From: Anisakis pegreffii
Lineage: Eukaryota; Nematoda; Chromadorea; Rhabditida; Anisakidae
Direction of reading: 5' to 3'
DNA length: 64,000 nt
NCBI GenBank assembly: GCA_035041965.1
Contig: JAPYMA010001073.1
Span: forward strand, 51,703-115,702
A program made the position numbers and the translations under genes. Below the pieces are notes generated by a model that worked only from the letters and a program-made list of their open reading frames with translations, had not been told where the DNA came from and made no database searches. Positions 48,801 through 51,870 of this stretch are shown here, piece by piece (position 1 is the stretch's first letter; every line of letters starts with the position of its first letter).

Positions 48801-51632
48801 ACATCATTCAGGAAGACCACTGAATTGAGTACAAGTTTCAATAACTGAAAAGCGGAATTGATGATAAATCGTCGAACTTGACTGAATGAATTCCCATAAG
48901 ATTCACTTATTTTCACTGGAAAATTGCAATTCTGCGACGCTTTCCAAATGACAAAATACATTCATTTACCATATACCAATACTGTGTACTGTATTCCTCT
49001 CTTACGATTACAATATCTGATTATCAGAATGTAAGATAACATCTCAAGACATCATAGACCAACTCCTTTCTCGCATCAATACCATACGATAAGTAGGAAA
49101 CTGTAGAAAACTCTCAACTTTAATTTAAAATTATTTATTAGAAGATCATAGGATATTTTAAATGAGCAAATGATACTTGACGATATCAATCAGAAATTAT
49201 GATATTGATCAGTCAAAATCATAATTCAGCAACGCTTTATCAACTGCCACTCTCAAACATTGCAAAGAACGATCAACATCCATCATATTTTCTCAACTAG
49301 CTATGGAAATATAATAGAAATACGTTCATCATATAATAACGCAAATGTCATCCGTTAGCCCAAATCTCCAGAATCAATCCACAGCTCTTAACTCATTTCA
49401 TTGGATAACCCATTTGAATGTTCTCATTTAATAACTACCGATTACTTCATACTCTCCATATAATTTTCCACATTCATGCAGCCTGCTTGTTTGCATAAAA
49501 GCATCAAAGAACGAGAATATAATCTAGTGCACAACAACAACATCCACCATCCATCAATCACCTCTATTTTTGCTCATTATTTCGCTACGCAAATCCCTAA
49601 AATCACTGCAATTTTTTCGAAACAATTCAACATTCCCCTTCTTTTCACTTGATACTTCGATGTTTAATCCGTATTCTCAACAATATTTCATTCTAAACTA
49701 GTCCCACTCAGTTTTCCACCCGAAAATCTCTGAAATCCCCGAAAACTGTCTGTCTCTTCAATTTCCGAAATCCAGTCAATAAATGTTTCAAATTGCAATT
49801 CTTCAACTTCTTCAGCTGACAAATCGCTGTTGTTTGATTGAGTTTGTTTCATTTTCGCTTTCACAAACGAACGTTGATAGCAAAAAATGACTCTTTTCCG
49901 CGTTACGAAAAAGAGTAATTTGTTTGCATTGAAATCAACGAAAGCAATGCAAATAAATCGTCTAAATGAACTCATTTTCAACTTCTCTCCTATTCTAAAC
50001 AAATCTGCCGATTAGTCCACTACTTCTAGCTGTTTTGTTACTTGACAAAGCGTTAAAATTGCCTTTATAAGCCTCAATGCTCATCTATTATTCAAAAATT
50101 CAGCAATACCATTCATTCTGTTGCATTTACCATTCCTCACAACAATACAAACTAATCACCCATGATACTTTCTTCCTCTTACTCAATAAGCCCAGGCCAC
50201 TGTAAACTAATGAATGAATAATTAATCTAGCATAACTAATATTCTACTTCAGAATAACAACTCCAGCAATAACAGTGGGAATAAATCCACAACATACAAA
50301 CAACAGTGAACTGAAGTGTGACTACTGCATCATGAAAATACACCATATCTATTCTATAATATTCCCCTTAAATCTCATCGAATATTCTCATAAGCATTAA
50401 ATTTTCAGCATTCCACCAACCAACCAACCAATATAAAATCAGCATCAACGTTTTCTTGATTCAACGATTCGTATGGCCACTTTGATTTCCATAATCGCTG
50501 ACAGTATTAATCTAATTCACCATAAACAATTGCTAGCACAAGACTAAATTCTGTGTTCCTTGCAATAAATGATAACTTTGAATTGAATGCAATCAAACGC
50601 AATTGCAAGAGCTCATAGTGGTCGAACGTCACTCAAAATATACAGGACTGATCATAGACAAATCGTGTTATCGATGAAAGATAAGCAGCAAAAACCAACT
50701 GCTCGCGAATGTTTATTATTGAAAAATGTTTCAGTGGAAAGTTTTCCGGGCGACCACTTTACACATTGCCATCGAATAATTTTGTTTTTGTTGAGCCATC
50801 TCTAATCAGTGTGAACAAAAAAACTTGTTAATTATAATTGTAATAATTCTTTCACTTACTATTCTATTAGATGTATTCTATGAAAGAATGCAAACAAAAC
50901 TTATGAGAGTGTCATTCTTAAAAGTGACACGATTTCTTCGTTACGAAGAGGATTTCATCAAAGTTATTCGGATAGCGAAAAAATTTATCGTTCAAACAAT
51001 TAAAACAGATCTTTTTTTGATACCTAGGAGAGTTCTTCATTCTTTTTTGATAACTTAAAATTGTTTCCCAATTTGTTTGTTTGATTCTGCTAACTTAGTT
51101 AACAATTCTGCTAACTTTAGTTCATAAATTATTAGTTAACAATTGAACTAACTGAAAGAGTTATTTCAATTGTTAACTCAAATTCAACCAACACAAATAT
51201 GCGAATGAACAACGCTTTTAGAACAAACTGTTCCAGAACACAACTCGTGAACCAACCAAATGATATTTCAATTACGAGACTCTTCAAAATCACCCATAAT
51301 ATTGTAACTTACTACTAACTTTCACAAACAAATTGAATGAATCCAAGTCTCAATGGGTAATACTACCCAGATCATCTGCTTACATAATAGACTCCTGACT
51401 CTTTTATCTTATCTATAATTACCACAGGAGGTGGATAATATTATCAATATGGTATGCTCTCTTAATTTGACTCAACACTTGCAATTGAAAAGCGATTGCA
51501 TGAAGAATTGGAAATAAAAGTACTGACCATTTGGAAACGATCGGTTGTTCTGAAGTGATCAGCACGAATCGGTACCCAAGATTGAGAATGTGACTGCGAT
51601 ACTCGAGAAAGGATAGAAGACGAAGACGAGTA
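3774..51632 (-). CDS. Long, intron-rich PLEKHG5-like RhoGEF gene (N-terminal part, overall span)
   Basis: This entry is the span of a spliced minus-strand gene; the coding exons are listed separately. Seen: eight or nine short islands, mostly with TTTCAG-like acceptors and GT donors. Their phases agree across almost every proposed junction (0 to 0, 1 to 2-nt start, 2 to 1-nt start). The decoded peptide runs from a Ser/Pro/Arg-rich N-terminus through an acidic patch to a Ras-binding-like domain. Known: PLEKHG5 proteins carry such a domain ahead of a DH-PH module that activates Rho GTPases, and act at membranes and in autophagy. Inferred: this is an orthologue or relative; the DH-PH exons would follow to the left. 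One junction (28133 to 13187) has incompatible phase, so at least one exon is missing between them. The identity rests mainly on the 5116-5726 exons; the N-terminal exons were assigned by orientation and phase only. Confidence 0.6.
3871..5115 (-). other. Intron of the PLEKHG5-like gene, with GAT/AAT microsatellite
   Basis: Non-coding between two phase-compatible exons. At about 5003-5065 it holds an imperfect trinucleotide tract (gatgatgat then aataatgat variants). This tract creates artificial Asp/Asn-rich plus-strand and Ser/Leu-rich minus-strand frames that should not be read as protein. Confidence 0.6.
5003..5065. repeat. Imperfect GAT/AAT trinucleotide microsatellite
   Basis: A run of gat, gac, aat and gct triplets about 60 bp long, just downstream (gene sense) of the Ras-binding-like exon. 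Confidence 0.8.
5116..5307 (-). CDS. PLEKHG5-like: Exon coding the Ras-binding-like (ubiquitin-fold) domain of a PLEKHG5-type RhoGEF
   Basis: The acceptor is gagctgattgcag. Two nucleotides (GG) complete the codon begun by the 5648-5726 exon, and the exon ends AGA-G before gttcga, leaving one nucleotide for the 3774-3870 exon. The peptide is about 64 residues: a strand-like start (RILGTMDKVQPLPRQ), a helix (KLHECLDHKLKQWGL), then PDSVSFFVE, SRTPLP and EYLAGHRIVV. Known family: the RBD of PLEKHG5 has the same order, with a basic helix, a hydrophobic strand, an S-N-T-P-L motif and a closing G-G/A-H-x-L/I-x-V strand. Here SRTPLP and LAGHRIVVR occupy the last two positions. This is the best protein evidence in the window. 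Base composition is clearly richer in G+C than the flanks. A longer version ending at gtttca (5105) would break phase with the next exon. Confidence 0.88.
5308..5647 (-). other. Short intron of the PLEKHG5-like gene
   Basis: 340 bp between the two Ras-binding-like domain exons, with donor gtctgt and acceptor attgcag. No other feature seen. Confidence 0.7.
5648..5726 (-). CDS. Exon leading into the Ras-binding-like domain
   Basis: Strong acceptor (aaatcctttttcag) at the right edge and a gtctgt donor at the left edge; 79 nt, starting in phase 0 and ending with one nucleotide. It reads SRYPSMELDRRLEQCTTFNV followed by EYVDEEG, and the last Gly codon is completed by the next exon. The C-T-T-F-N-V-E-Y segment is the first strand of the ubiquitin-like fold, comparable to the C-F-T-L-K-F strand at the start of the PLEKHG5 RBD. 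Codons prefer the pattern seen in the neighbouring domain exon. Only 340 bp of intron separates the two exons, the shortest confident intron of this gene. Confidence 0.85.
6750..6770 (-). CDS. Possible 21-nt micro-exon
   Basis: A G+C-rich 21-nt block between an acceptor-like gcactgttag and a donor-like gttgca on the minus strand. It lies between two exons that join in phase 0 and is a multiple of three, so inclusion would add seven residues (VGRGDYQ) without a frame change. The signals are short, so this is a suggestion only. Confidence 0.2.
8413..8458 (-). CDS. Candidate 46-nt exon, possibly alternative to the exon at 9328-9373
   Basis: The acceptor is aatttcttacggctcag and the donor is gtatgt. 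It begins with one nucleotide of a split codon and ends in phase 0, reading SHGSAKNVYFDRNIS. Its length and both phases are identical to those of the 9328-9373 exon just upstream, so either, but not both in series, could join 12842-13187 to 5648-5726. The peptides are not similar. The frame runs on past the donor to a TAG, so the exon could also be terminal. Confidence 0.35.
9328..9373 (-). CDS. 46-nt exon of the PLEKHG5-like gene
   Basis: The acceptor is ggattgcatctcttcag and the donor is gtaata. It starts with one nucleotide (needing a two-nucleotide overhang upstream, which the 12842 donor supplies as TT) and ends in phase 0, as the 5648-5726 exon requires. It reads TRSDKPLRPNPLPLI, a basic Pro/Leu linker. 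It is short, so the support comes from phase, splice signals and higher G+C rather than homology. A plus-strand frame over the same bases is treated as its shadow. Confidence 0.55.
11567..11640. repeat. AAT-rich microsatellite with ggtaataat units
   Basis: Repeated variants of ggtaataatata and gataataac over about 75 bp. Confidence 0.75.
11958..12110 (-). CDS. Coding-like island of unresolved strand
   Basis: On the minus strand a frame of about 45 codons is open between stops and reads SLKSVEITVWCFHDLLIG then SLEIVDEFISG, with good codon variety. It has no convincing acceptor, and its phases do not fit the flanking exons. On the plus strand, an ATG at about 12049 opens 17 codons beginning MKTPNSDLDALQRSSS, ended by a gtgaat donor. 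The raised G+C suggests something coding or formerly coding. I do not recognise it. Confidence 0.25.
12842..13187 (-). CDS. Largest exon of the PLEKHG5-like gene, Ser/Thr/His/Asn-rich linker
   Basis: Acceptor actcgctttgctttag at the right edge. The exon begins with two nucleotides and then reads CDIITNLKLYPIETEG, continuing with a polar His/Asn/Thr-rich linker (HPRHPPHNNN), a SLDLPPQCP segment and a closing basic piece (LTYLQRRKLFAQM). Two donors are possible. Gtaatt at 12858 would end the exon in phase 0; gtaatt at 12841 adds VISML and leaves two nucleotides, which fits the 9328-9373 exon. The second is preferred. The linker looks disordered and carries no catalytic motif. No listed upstream exon supplies the required one-nucleotide overhang, so an exon is missing between here and 28133. 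A diverged direct repeat lies just upstream (13290-13575). Confidence 0.68.
13290..13575. repeat. Direct repeat A, copy 1
   Basis: About 285 bp resembling 14168-14460 in the same orientation. Long identical blocks include aatgcgattctaatccagtg and ggcaacaataggatttcgtt. Copies differ by substitutions and small indels. No transposase or terminal repeats seen. Confidence 0.8.
14168..14460. repeat. Direct repeat A, copy 2 (open frame on plus strand)
   Basis: The second copy lies about 880 bp from copy 1. In this copy a plus-strand frame from ATG at 14228 stays open for 95 codons (to 14515), reading MKFRSDKIRDFIKALKS at the start. The corresponding frame of copy 1 is broken by stops. It could be a decayed exon duplication or a dispersed non-coding repeat; I cannot tell which. 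Confidence 0.75.
15376..15413. repeat. Inverted repeat, 12-bp perfect stem
   Basis: aagatgagtaca and its reverse complement tgtactcatctt are separated by a 14-nt loop. Confidence 0.75.
16447..16700 (-). CDS. Coding-like minus-strand frame, unknown
   Basis: A frame open for roughly 85 codons between stops. It starts in an acidic and proline run (DDDDE then SSPPPPTP) and continues FVIREVFLKLLAALTDLNHF then DSIRRLRGEFLPKI. A gtgttt donor-like site follows at 16554. The helical Leu-rich stretch looks protein-like, but the acceptor side lacks a pyrimidine tract upstream and no ATG starts the frame. It might be an exon of the main gene or chance. Confidence 0.22.
17571..17626. repeat. 28-bp tandem duplication
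   Basis: Two adjacent copies of a unit beginning aattcagtaact, differing at two positions (gacat/aacat and tgaaag/taaaag). Confidence 0.85.
17785..17830. repeat. AAT/ATC microsatellite
   Basis: A run of ataataataataatcattatt-type triplets. Confidence 0.8.
17875..17967 (-). CDS. Candidate minus-strand exon, possibly terminal
   Basis: The acceptor is ttttagtacagagctttcag. The only open frame starts in phase 0 (as the 28133 donor needs) and reads LLRNVDSFGFSAWKSVGEDL then RVHEECYKIL, closing with TAG at 17875-17877. A gtagca follows immediately, so a donor-like site sits exactly after the stop. If spliced from 28133 this would be an alternative 3' end yielding a short protein without the Ras-binding-like domain. 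A phase-1 internal donor (gtgctt after TTT-A) would instead connect to 13187. No homology recognised. Confidence 0.33.
   Translation of the reverse strand, partial: LLRNVDSFGFSAWKSVGEDLRVHEECYKIL
18164..18309 (+). CDS. Splice-bounded plus-strand exon of an unknown small gene
   Basis: The acceptor is acgtgtgtgcag and the donor gtaaga; the exon starts with two nucleotides and ends in phase 0 after TTT-AAG. It reads RILAFNDQSPSIYSILQH then a basic/aromatic piece (ARRDNFLFDAFRHYSS). A tcattctcaaacattacattcag acceptor lies only 40 bp downstream. If that mini-intron (18310-18349) is removed the frame continues PSSIFDNILSLILKTILSFY to a TAA at 18442. If it is retained the original frame continues to a TAA at 18543 (ending MRGRRRIPLK). 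It sits inside the long intron on the opposite strand. Function unknown. Confidence 0.35.
20090..20162 (-). CDS. Candidate minus-strand exon
   Basis: The acceptor is ttctagagtttag; the frame reads SSDLRLLKLTEVDIGWYTVA then LISL and ends with one nucleotide at a gtgtct donor. The phase pair (0 in, 1 out) is exactly what is needed between 28133 and 13187. A shorter alternative ends at gtcgac (20130). The stop immediately upstream of the acceptor shows the frame depends on splicing. No homology recognised; the fit may be luck. Confidence 0.3.
22570..22626 (-). CDS. Weak candidate minus-strand exon
   Basis: The acceptor gtgtgttatttcag is good and is followed by an open frame CASGARYSFPLPEILSCYS to a gttacg donor-like site. 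The frame stays open well beyond on both sides (about 117 codons), which is unusual here but includes hydrophobic A+T-driven residues. No homology. Confidence 0.2.
24072..24116. repeat. Inverted repeat, 16-bp perfect stem
   Basis: cttaatttctgcacaa pairs with ttgtgcagaaattaag across a 13-nt loop. It lies in a long intron. It could be a small fold-back element or a structured RNA. Confidence 0.8.
24463..24744 (+). CDS. Plus-strand open frame of 93 codons, unknown
   Basis: ATG-initiated, beginning MNEANKIVFFATVHYRLI, with a basic centre (KYRTRRNYK) and an acidic patch (DRSDVDIIYP). No splice signals or poly(A) site were matched to it. Codon variety is better than in most chance frames here, but there is no homology and no second supporting signal. 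Confidence 0.2.
   Translation: MNEANKIVFFATVHYRLIIIKLNLKYRTRRNYKIAHFRRLKDTTSSGMDRYSFLFDRSDVDIIYPIQLALYLIYSQYVATKLHFKAFADNEAN
28133..28397 (-). CDS. Exon of the PLEKHG5-like gene with conserved-looking Arg/Ser-rich block
   Basis: Acceptor tcaaatgaaatttcag (28397; a second AG three bases inside gives 28394) and donor gttagt. The exon starts with one nucleotide and ends in phase 0. It begins with a Pro-rich piece (VYQPEAPPCAPSPP), then a His-rich piece, then a well-formed stretch FELFRRPSLPILGLGVITEG, KAYRKQSEQCLMSSVGRA and RRPSLVEWTQNI. Two RRPSL repeats look like basophilic-kinase or 14-3-3-type sites (inference). G+C is clearly raised over the second half, and codon use is coding-like. Two other minus-strand frames overlap and appear to be shadows. 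The next listed exon (13187) is not phase-compatible, so something is spliced between them. Confidence 0.82.
28960..29205. repeat. Direct repeat B, copy 1 (with 60-bp module inside)
   Basis: Resembles 30410-30630: shared blocks include the gatatc..aaacaa segment, a tgttattgtataaa-type block, a cttcagtagatatgaaa-type block and cacagaccat..ccggatgatatcc. Copy 1 carries about 60 extra bp (29100-29160) in the middle. Confidence 0.7.
29100..29160 (+). repeat. 60-bp exon-like module, copy 1
   Basis: Nearly identical to 29536-29595. On the plus strand it follows a ttatcag acceptor-like site, reads MLLEDYQSSVQLNK and ends at a perfect gtaaga donor-like site. Confidence 0.75.
29536..29744 (+). CDS. 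Exon-like plus-strand frame containing module copy 2
   Basis: The acceptor is cctgtttgttctag. The frame begins NNTMLLEDYQSSVQLNK; here the module's donor is changed (gtaaga is now ataaga), so the frame continues IRSEIDTLLTPTKHLKDH and on to a TAG at 29742. The N-terminal half looks like coiled, polar protein; the rest is more A+T-driven. It may be a gene fragment duplicated with repeat B. No family recognised. Confidence 0.3.
30410..30630. repeat. Direct repeat B, copy 2 (without the module)
   Basis: Same order of blocks as 28960-29205, but the 60-bp module is replaced by about 13 unrelated bases. Confidence 0.7.
30826..30930. repeat. AAT/GAT/GAC microsatellite
   Basis: Imperfect triplet run (aataacaat, gataataac, gacgacgaag, aataataat). 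Confidence 0.75.
31329..31640 (-). CDS. Coding-like minus-strand frame, unknown
   Basis: About 100 codons open between stops without an ATG at the start. It reads VNSVRAIRKELTRAHSQQHK early, later SDDCIELIKLQNVHHF, and ends KFSLD before TGA. A tgaactcag acceptor-like site would start it with one nucleotide, which is compatible with the 32206 donor, and gtatgc at about 31422 is a possible donor. It lies between two good exons of the main gene in the right orientation, but 32206 also joins 28397 directly in phase, so it would have to be optional. No homology. Confidence 0.25.
   Translation of the reverse strand, partial: LRVNSVRAIRKELTRAHSQQHKSTNKILNQQIVKSDDCIELIKLQNVHHFISCAALRSLHSNNISFDVLLKLVCINNSSNHNDHSNNLFKRGIVLAHTKFSLD
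32206..32275 (-). CDS. Acidic exon of the PLEKHG5-like gene
   Basis: Strong acceptor aatttttaatttgcatctttcag. It begins with two nucleotides (AT) and reads IEDNSDDNIGVGLDDYIDKE, then EV. The preferred donor gttagt leaves two nucleotides, matching the one-nucleotide start of the 28397 exon; an earlier gtgaag donor (exon to 32211) would not match. The start phase fits three different upstream exons (44765-44837, 35732-35774, 49720-49852), making this the likely common exon after alternative N-termini. The acidic stretch has no catalytic motif and is probably a disordered linker. Confidence 0.7.
33868..33940. repeat. Direct repeat C, copy 1
   Basis: Shares aacaagctaggtatctga and the preceding ttattcatca..tgcacac block with 34160-34230. 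Confidence 0.8.
34160..34230. repeat. Direct repeat C, copy 2
   Basis: See copy 1; about 290 bp apart, same orientation. It is followed by a degenerate stretch with repeated atgtcataag and cacaattaa blocks to about 34345. Confidence 0.8.
35732..35774 (-). CDS. Candidate alternative first coding exon
   Basis: An ATG at 35774 opens 14 codons (MDQLCKQHLLNFVA) ended by a strong gtgagt donor that leaves one nucleotide. Joined to 32275 the codon becomes AAT and the reading continues into IEDNSDD. An in-frame TAA lies upstream, as expected for a first coding exon. It would give a short N-terminus lacking the 44.8 kb and upstream exons. No promoter or trans-splice site could be identified. Confidence 0.4.
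36882..36978. repeat. Degenerate short tandem repeats
   Basis: Successive duplicated words: ctcatgcgc, acgcatacagta, tgcacctgcact, catgcatcatgcatcac. Composition differs from the surroundings. No coding meaning seen. Confidence 0.6.
37688..37800. repeat. AAT/AAC-rich microsatellite
   Basis: Imperfect ataataataa, aacaacc and aataataatgat runs; they create an artificial Ile/Val-rich minus-strand frame at 37636-37971. Confidence 0.7.
40258..40317 (-). CDS. 60-nt splice-bounded segment, strand and phase unresolved
   Basis: On the minus strand it has a good acceptor (tagtggatttcag) and a good donor (gtaggt), and is a multiple of three. Phase 0 reads LLEDCIFRFQIVIGVRSREI and phase 2 reads FWKTASLDFKLSLACAAEKS, but the phase set by its neighbours (1) hits TAG. 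Inclusion between 44765 and 32275 would therefore truncate the protein. On the plus strand a frame after a catttacatttcag acceptor at 40144 runs through it (VLKWLLRRTPLNPSQINRS, later AAHANDNLKSKDAVFQKL) to a TAA at 40386. One of the two readings may be real. Confidence 0.3.
40495..40640. repeat. Direct repeat D, copy 1
   Basis: Shares ctactcttt, gaattatc, aaccgattgatta and ggaacac..cctcattaatatt-like blocks with 40675-40830. Confidence 0.65.
40675..40830. repeat. Direct repeat D, copy 2
   Basis: A diverged second copy about 180 bp downstream in the same orientation. Confidence 0.65.
42740..43147 (+). CDS. Longest single open frame (135 codons), possible small membrane protein or chance
   Basis: ATG-initiated, beginning MNYMLINMTLCSFEQHTC. 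About residues 54-77 form one hydrophobic Ile/Thr segment that would pass as a membrane helix, but it is encoded by an ATC/ATT triplet tract. The C-terminal half is polar and basic (RPQKYLMTNEKKTRDMTGND). No splice signals, poly(A) signal or homology. A frame of this length is borderline for chance in A+T-rich DNA of this size, and the microsatellite lengthens it. Confidence 0.25.
   Translation: MNYMLINMTLCSFEQHTCNDKFIVKKKIKQYGSYFTTECKTMQIELLRYLDQGYCTIIIITSITIIFIIVIDINSIIIMKYQQGNLKMLIIDEIYSQGNSSYRPQKYLMTNEKKTRDMTGNDMKTILQTSHAIMN
44368..44396. repeat. Inverted repeat, 12-bp perfect stem
   Basis: catgggaatttc pairs with gaaattcccatg across a 5-nt loop. Confidence 0.8.
44765..44837 (-). CDS. 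Pro/Arg-rich N-terminal exon of the PLEKHG5-like gene
   Basis: Strong acceptor (acgttttgaaatttcag) and strong donor (gtgagt). 73 nt, starting in phase 0 and ending with one nucleotide. It reads DSFLLRLSPRGRPPPTQRPK, then FGLY plus a split Asp codon completed by 32275. The RGRPPPTQRP motif resembles an SH3-ligand type sequence (inference). G+C is far above the flanks, and both splice signals are among the best in the window. It follows the 51528-51632 exon in phase 0. Confidence 0.72.
45936..46050 (+). CDS. First exon of a possible small plus-strand gene
   Basis: A strong 3' splice-type site (ttttcctttctacag), cis or spliced-leader acceptor, lies 11 bp before an ATG at 45947. The frame reads MNQIFMSHTYHFLDKHPAWT, then SKIPLQTDIRLTIE, and ends with two nucleotides at gtaagt. 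Joined to 46230 the split codon is AGG (Arg). It is nested antisense within an intron of the main gene. The start is chosen as the first ATG after the acceptor. Product unknown, about 106 residues in total with exon 2. Confidence 0.45.
46230..46446 (+). CDS. Second and terminal exon of the same small plus-strand gene
   Basis: The acceptor is gtggtaccgtttcag, 179 bp after the first donor. The phase matches. It reads CYWCVFIISNHYQSLLSLPN, then NYILLSLSIKNKN, then a Ser/Thr/Lys-rich tail ending MFFCSKVQ and TAA. An AATAAA hexamer at 46442-46447 overlaps the stop, so cleavage would follow directly. The first third is hydrophobic. A second, longer plus-strand frame overlaps; the spliced phase and poly(A) signal favour this one. 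No family recognised. Confidence 0.42.
47153..47194. repeat. Perfect hairpin, 19-bp stem and 4-nt loop
   Basis: tttaattgagtctcgaacg is followed by ttcc and then its exact reverse complement. The complete match and tiny loop are striking in A+T-rich intron DNA. It could be a fold-back element or a structured RNA. Confidence 0.9.
47757..47998. repeat. Tandem duplication, unit about 118-123 bp
   Basis: Two adjacent copies beginning ttttcgctttatcgtccag and ending gtcattaact. Each contains an internal repeated gttacagagtcattaa block (four occurrences in all). Confidence 0.9.
49720..49852 (-). CDS. Candidate alternative first coding exon, acidic
   Basis: An ATG at 49852 opens 44 codons: MKQTQSNNSDLSAEEVEELQ, then FETFIDWISEIEETDSF, then RGFQRFS. 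All later GT sites in the frame (gtggaa, gtgggac, gtttag) leave one nucleotide, so any of them would join exon 32275 in frame but not exon 44837. The acidic helical content and mixed codons look coding. The donor is poor and no upstream acceptor or promoter was found. If not spliced, the frame ends at TGA about 12 codons later. Confidence 0.38.
50587..51058 (+). CDS. Two consecutive plus-strand open frames, unknown
   Basis: Frame 1 (50587-50805, ATG start) reads MQSNAIARAHSGRTSLKI, then TDHRQIVLSMKDKQQKPTAR, then NVSVESFPGDHF. Frame 2 (50825-51058) starts with a hydrophobic segment (LLIIIVIILSLTILLDVF) and then a basic region (RVSFLKVTRFLRYEEDFIKV). They sit 20 bp apart in different frames. 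They could be a frameshifted remnant or two exons, but no good splice pair links them. No homology. Frame 1 has better codon variety. Confidence 0.22.
51528..51632 (-). CDS. Likely N-terminal Ser-rich exon of the PLEKHG5-like gene (strand uncertain)
   Basis: The minus reading starts at a weak acceptor (aggtgtggtgcag) and ends at gtcagt; it is exactly 35 codons, phase 0 to 0, matching 44837. It reads YSSSSSILSRVSQSHSQS, then WVPIRADHFRTTDRFQM. The same bases on the plus strand also carry a coding-like frame (LAIEKRLHEELEIKVLTIWK, ending at TGA), and a canonical-looking plus-strand intron lies next to it. The block is clearly G+C-richer than the surroundings, so it is probably exonic on one of the strands. 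Confidence 0.45.
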
Positions 51633-51650
51633 CTGCACCACACCTTAACG

Positions 51651-51765
51651 GTAAGCTCTTATGGCAATGACTTTAGTGAGCTAACAGATTCCCTAGTTGC
51701 TGTTTTCAGGGTTTGCAATTGAAAGCAATGCGTATGCTTCACACTGAATGCCATAGAGGGGCAGA
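51651..51765 (+). CDS. Plus-strand mini-intron and exon candidate
   Basis: gtaagc at 51651 and ttgctgttttcag ending at 51709 would delimit a 59-bp intron, a typical nematode size. The following 56 nt read GLQLKAMRMLHTECHRGA and end at a gtaagg donor. The preceding frame is basic (RYSRKDRRRRRVLHHTLT). Antisense to this, a minus frame at 51743-51870 (acceptor actttcaacag, reading QVGDSSVSPASYGTSWHLS) is also open. The strand cannot be settled by eye. Confidence 0.35.
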
Positions 51766-51870
51766 GTAAGGCGTTCAGATGAAGCAATTGCAGTAACGCA
51801 GTGGCAGAGAAAGAAAGATGCCAAGAAGTTCCATAGGAGGCGGGACTGACAGATGAATCCCCAACTTGAT

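Larger units (their letters stand above)
44838..51400 (-). other. Intron of the PLEKHG5-like gene with nested plus-strand signals
   Basis: Contains the small plus-strand gene at 45.9-46.4 kb, the alternative first exon at 49.8 kb, a hairpin, a tandem duplication and two consecutive plus-strand open frames at 50587-51058. At 51090-51180 there are several copies of gttaacaatt in both orientations. The intervals 44.9-45.5 and 48.1-49.6 kb hold nothing supportable. Confidence 0.5.
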
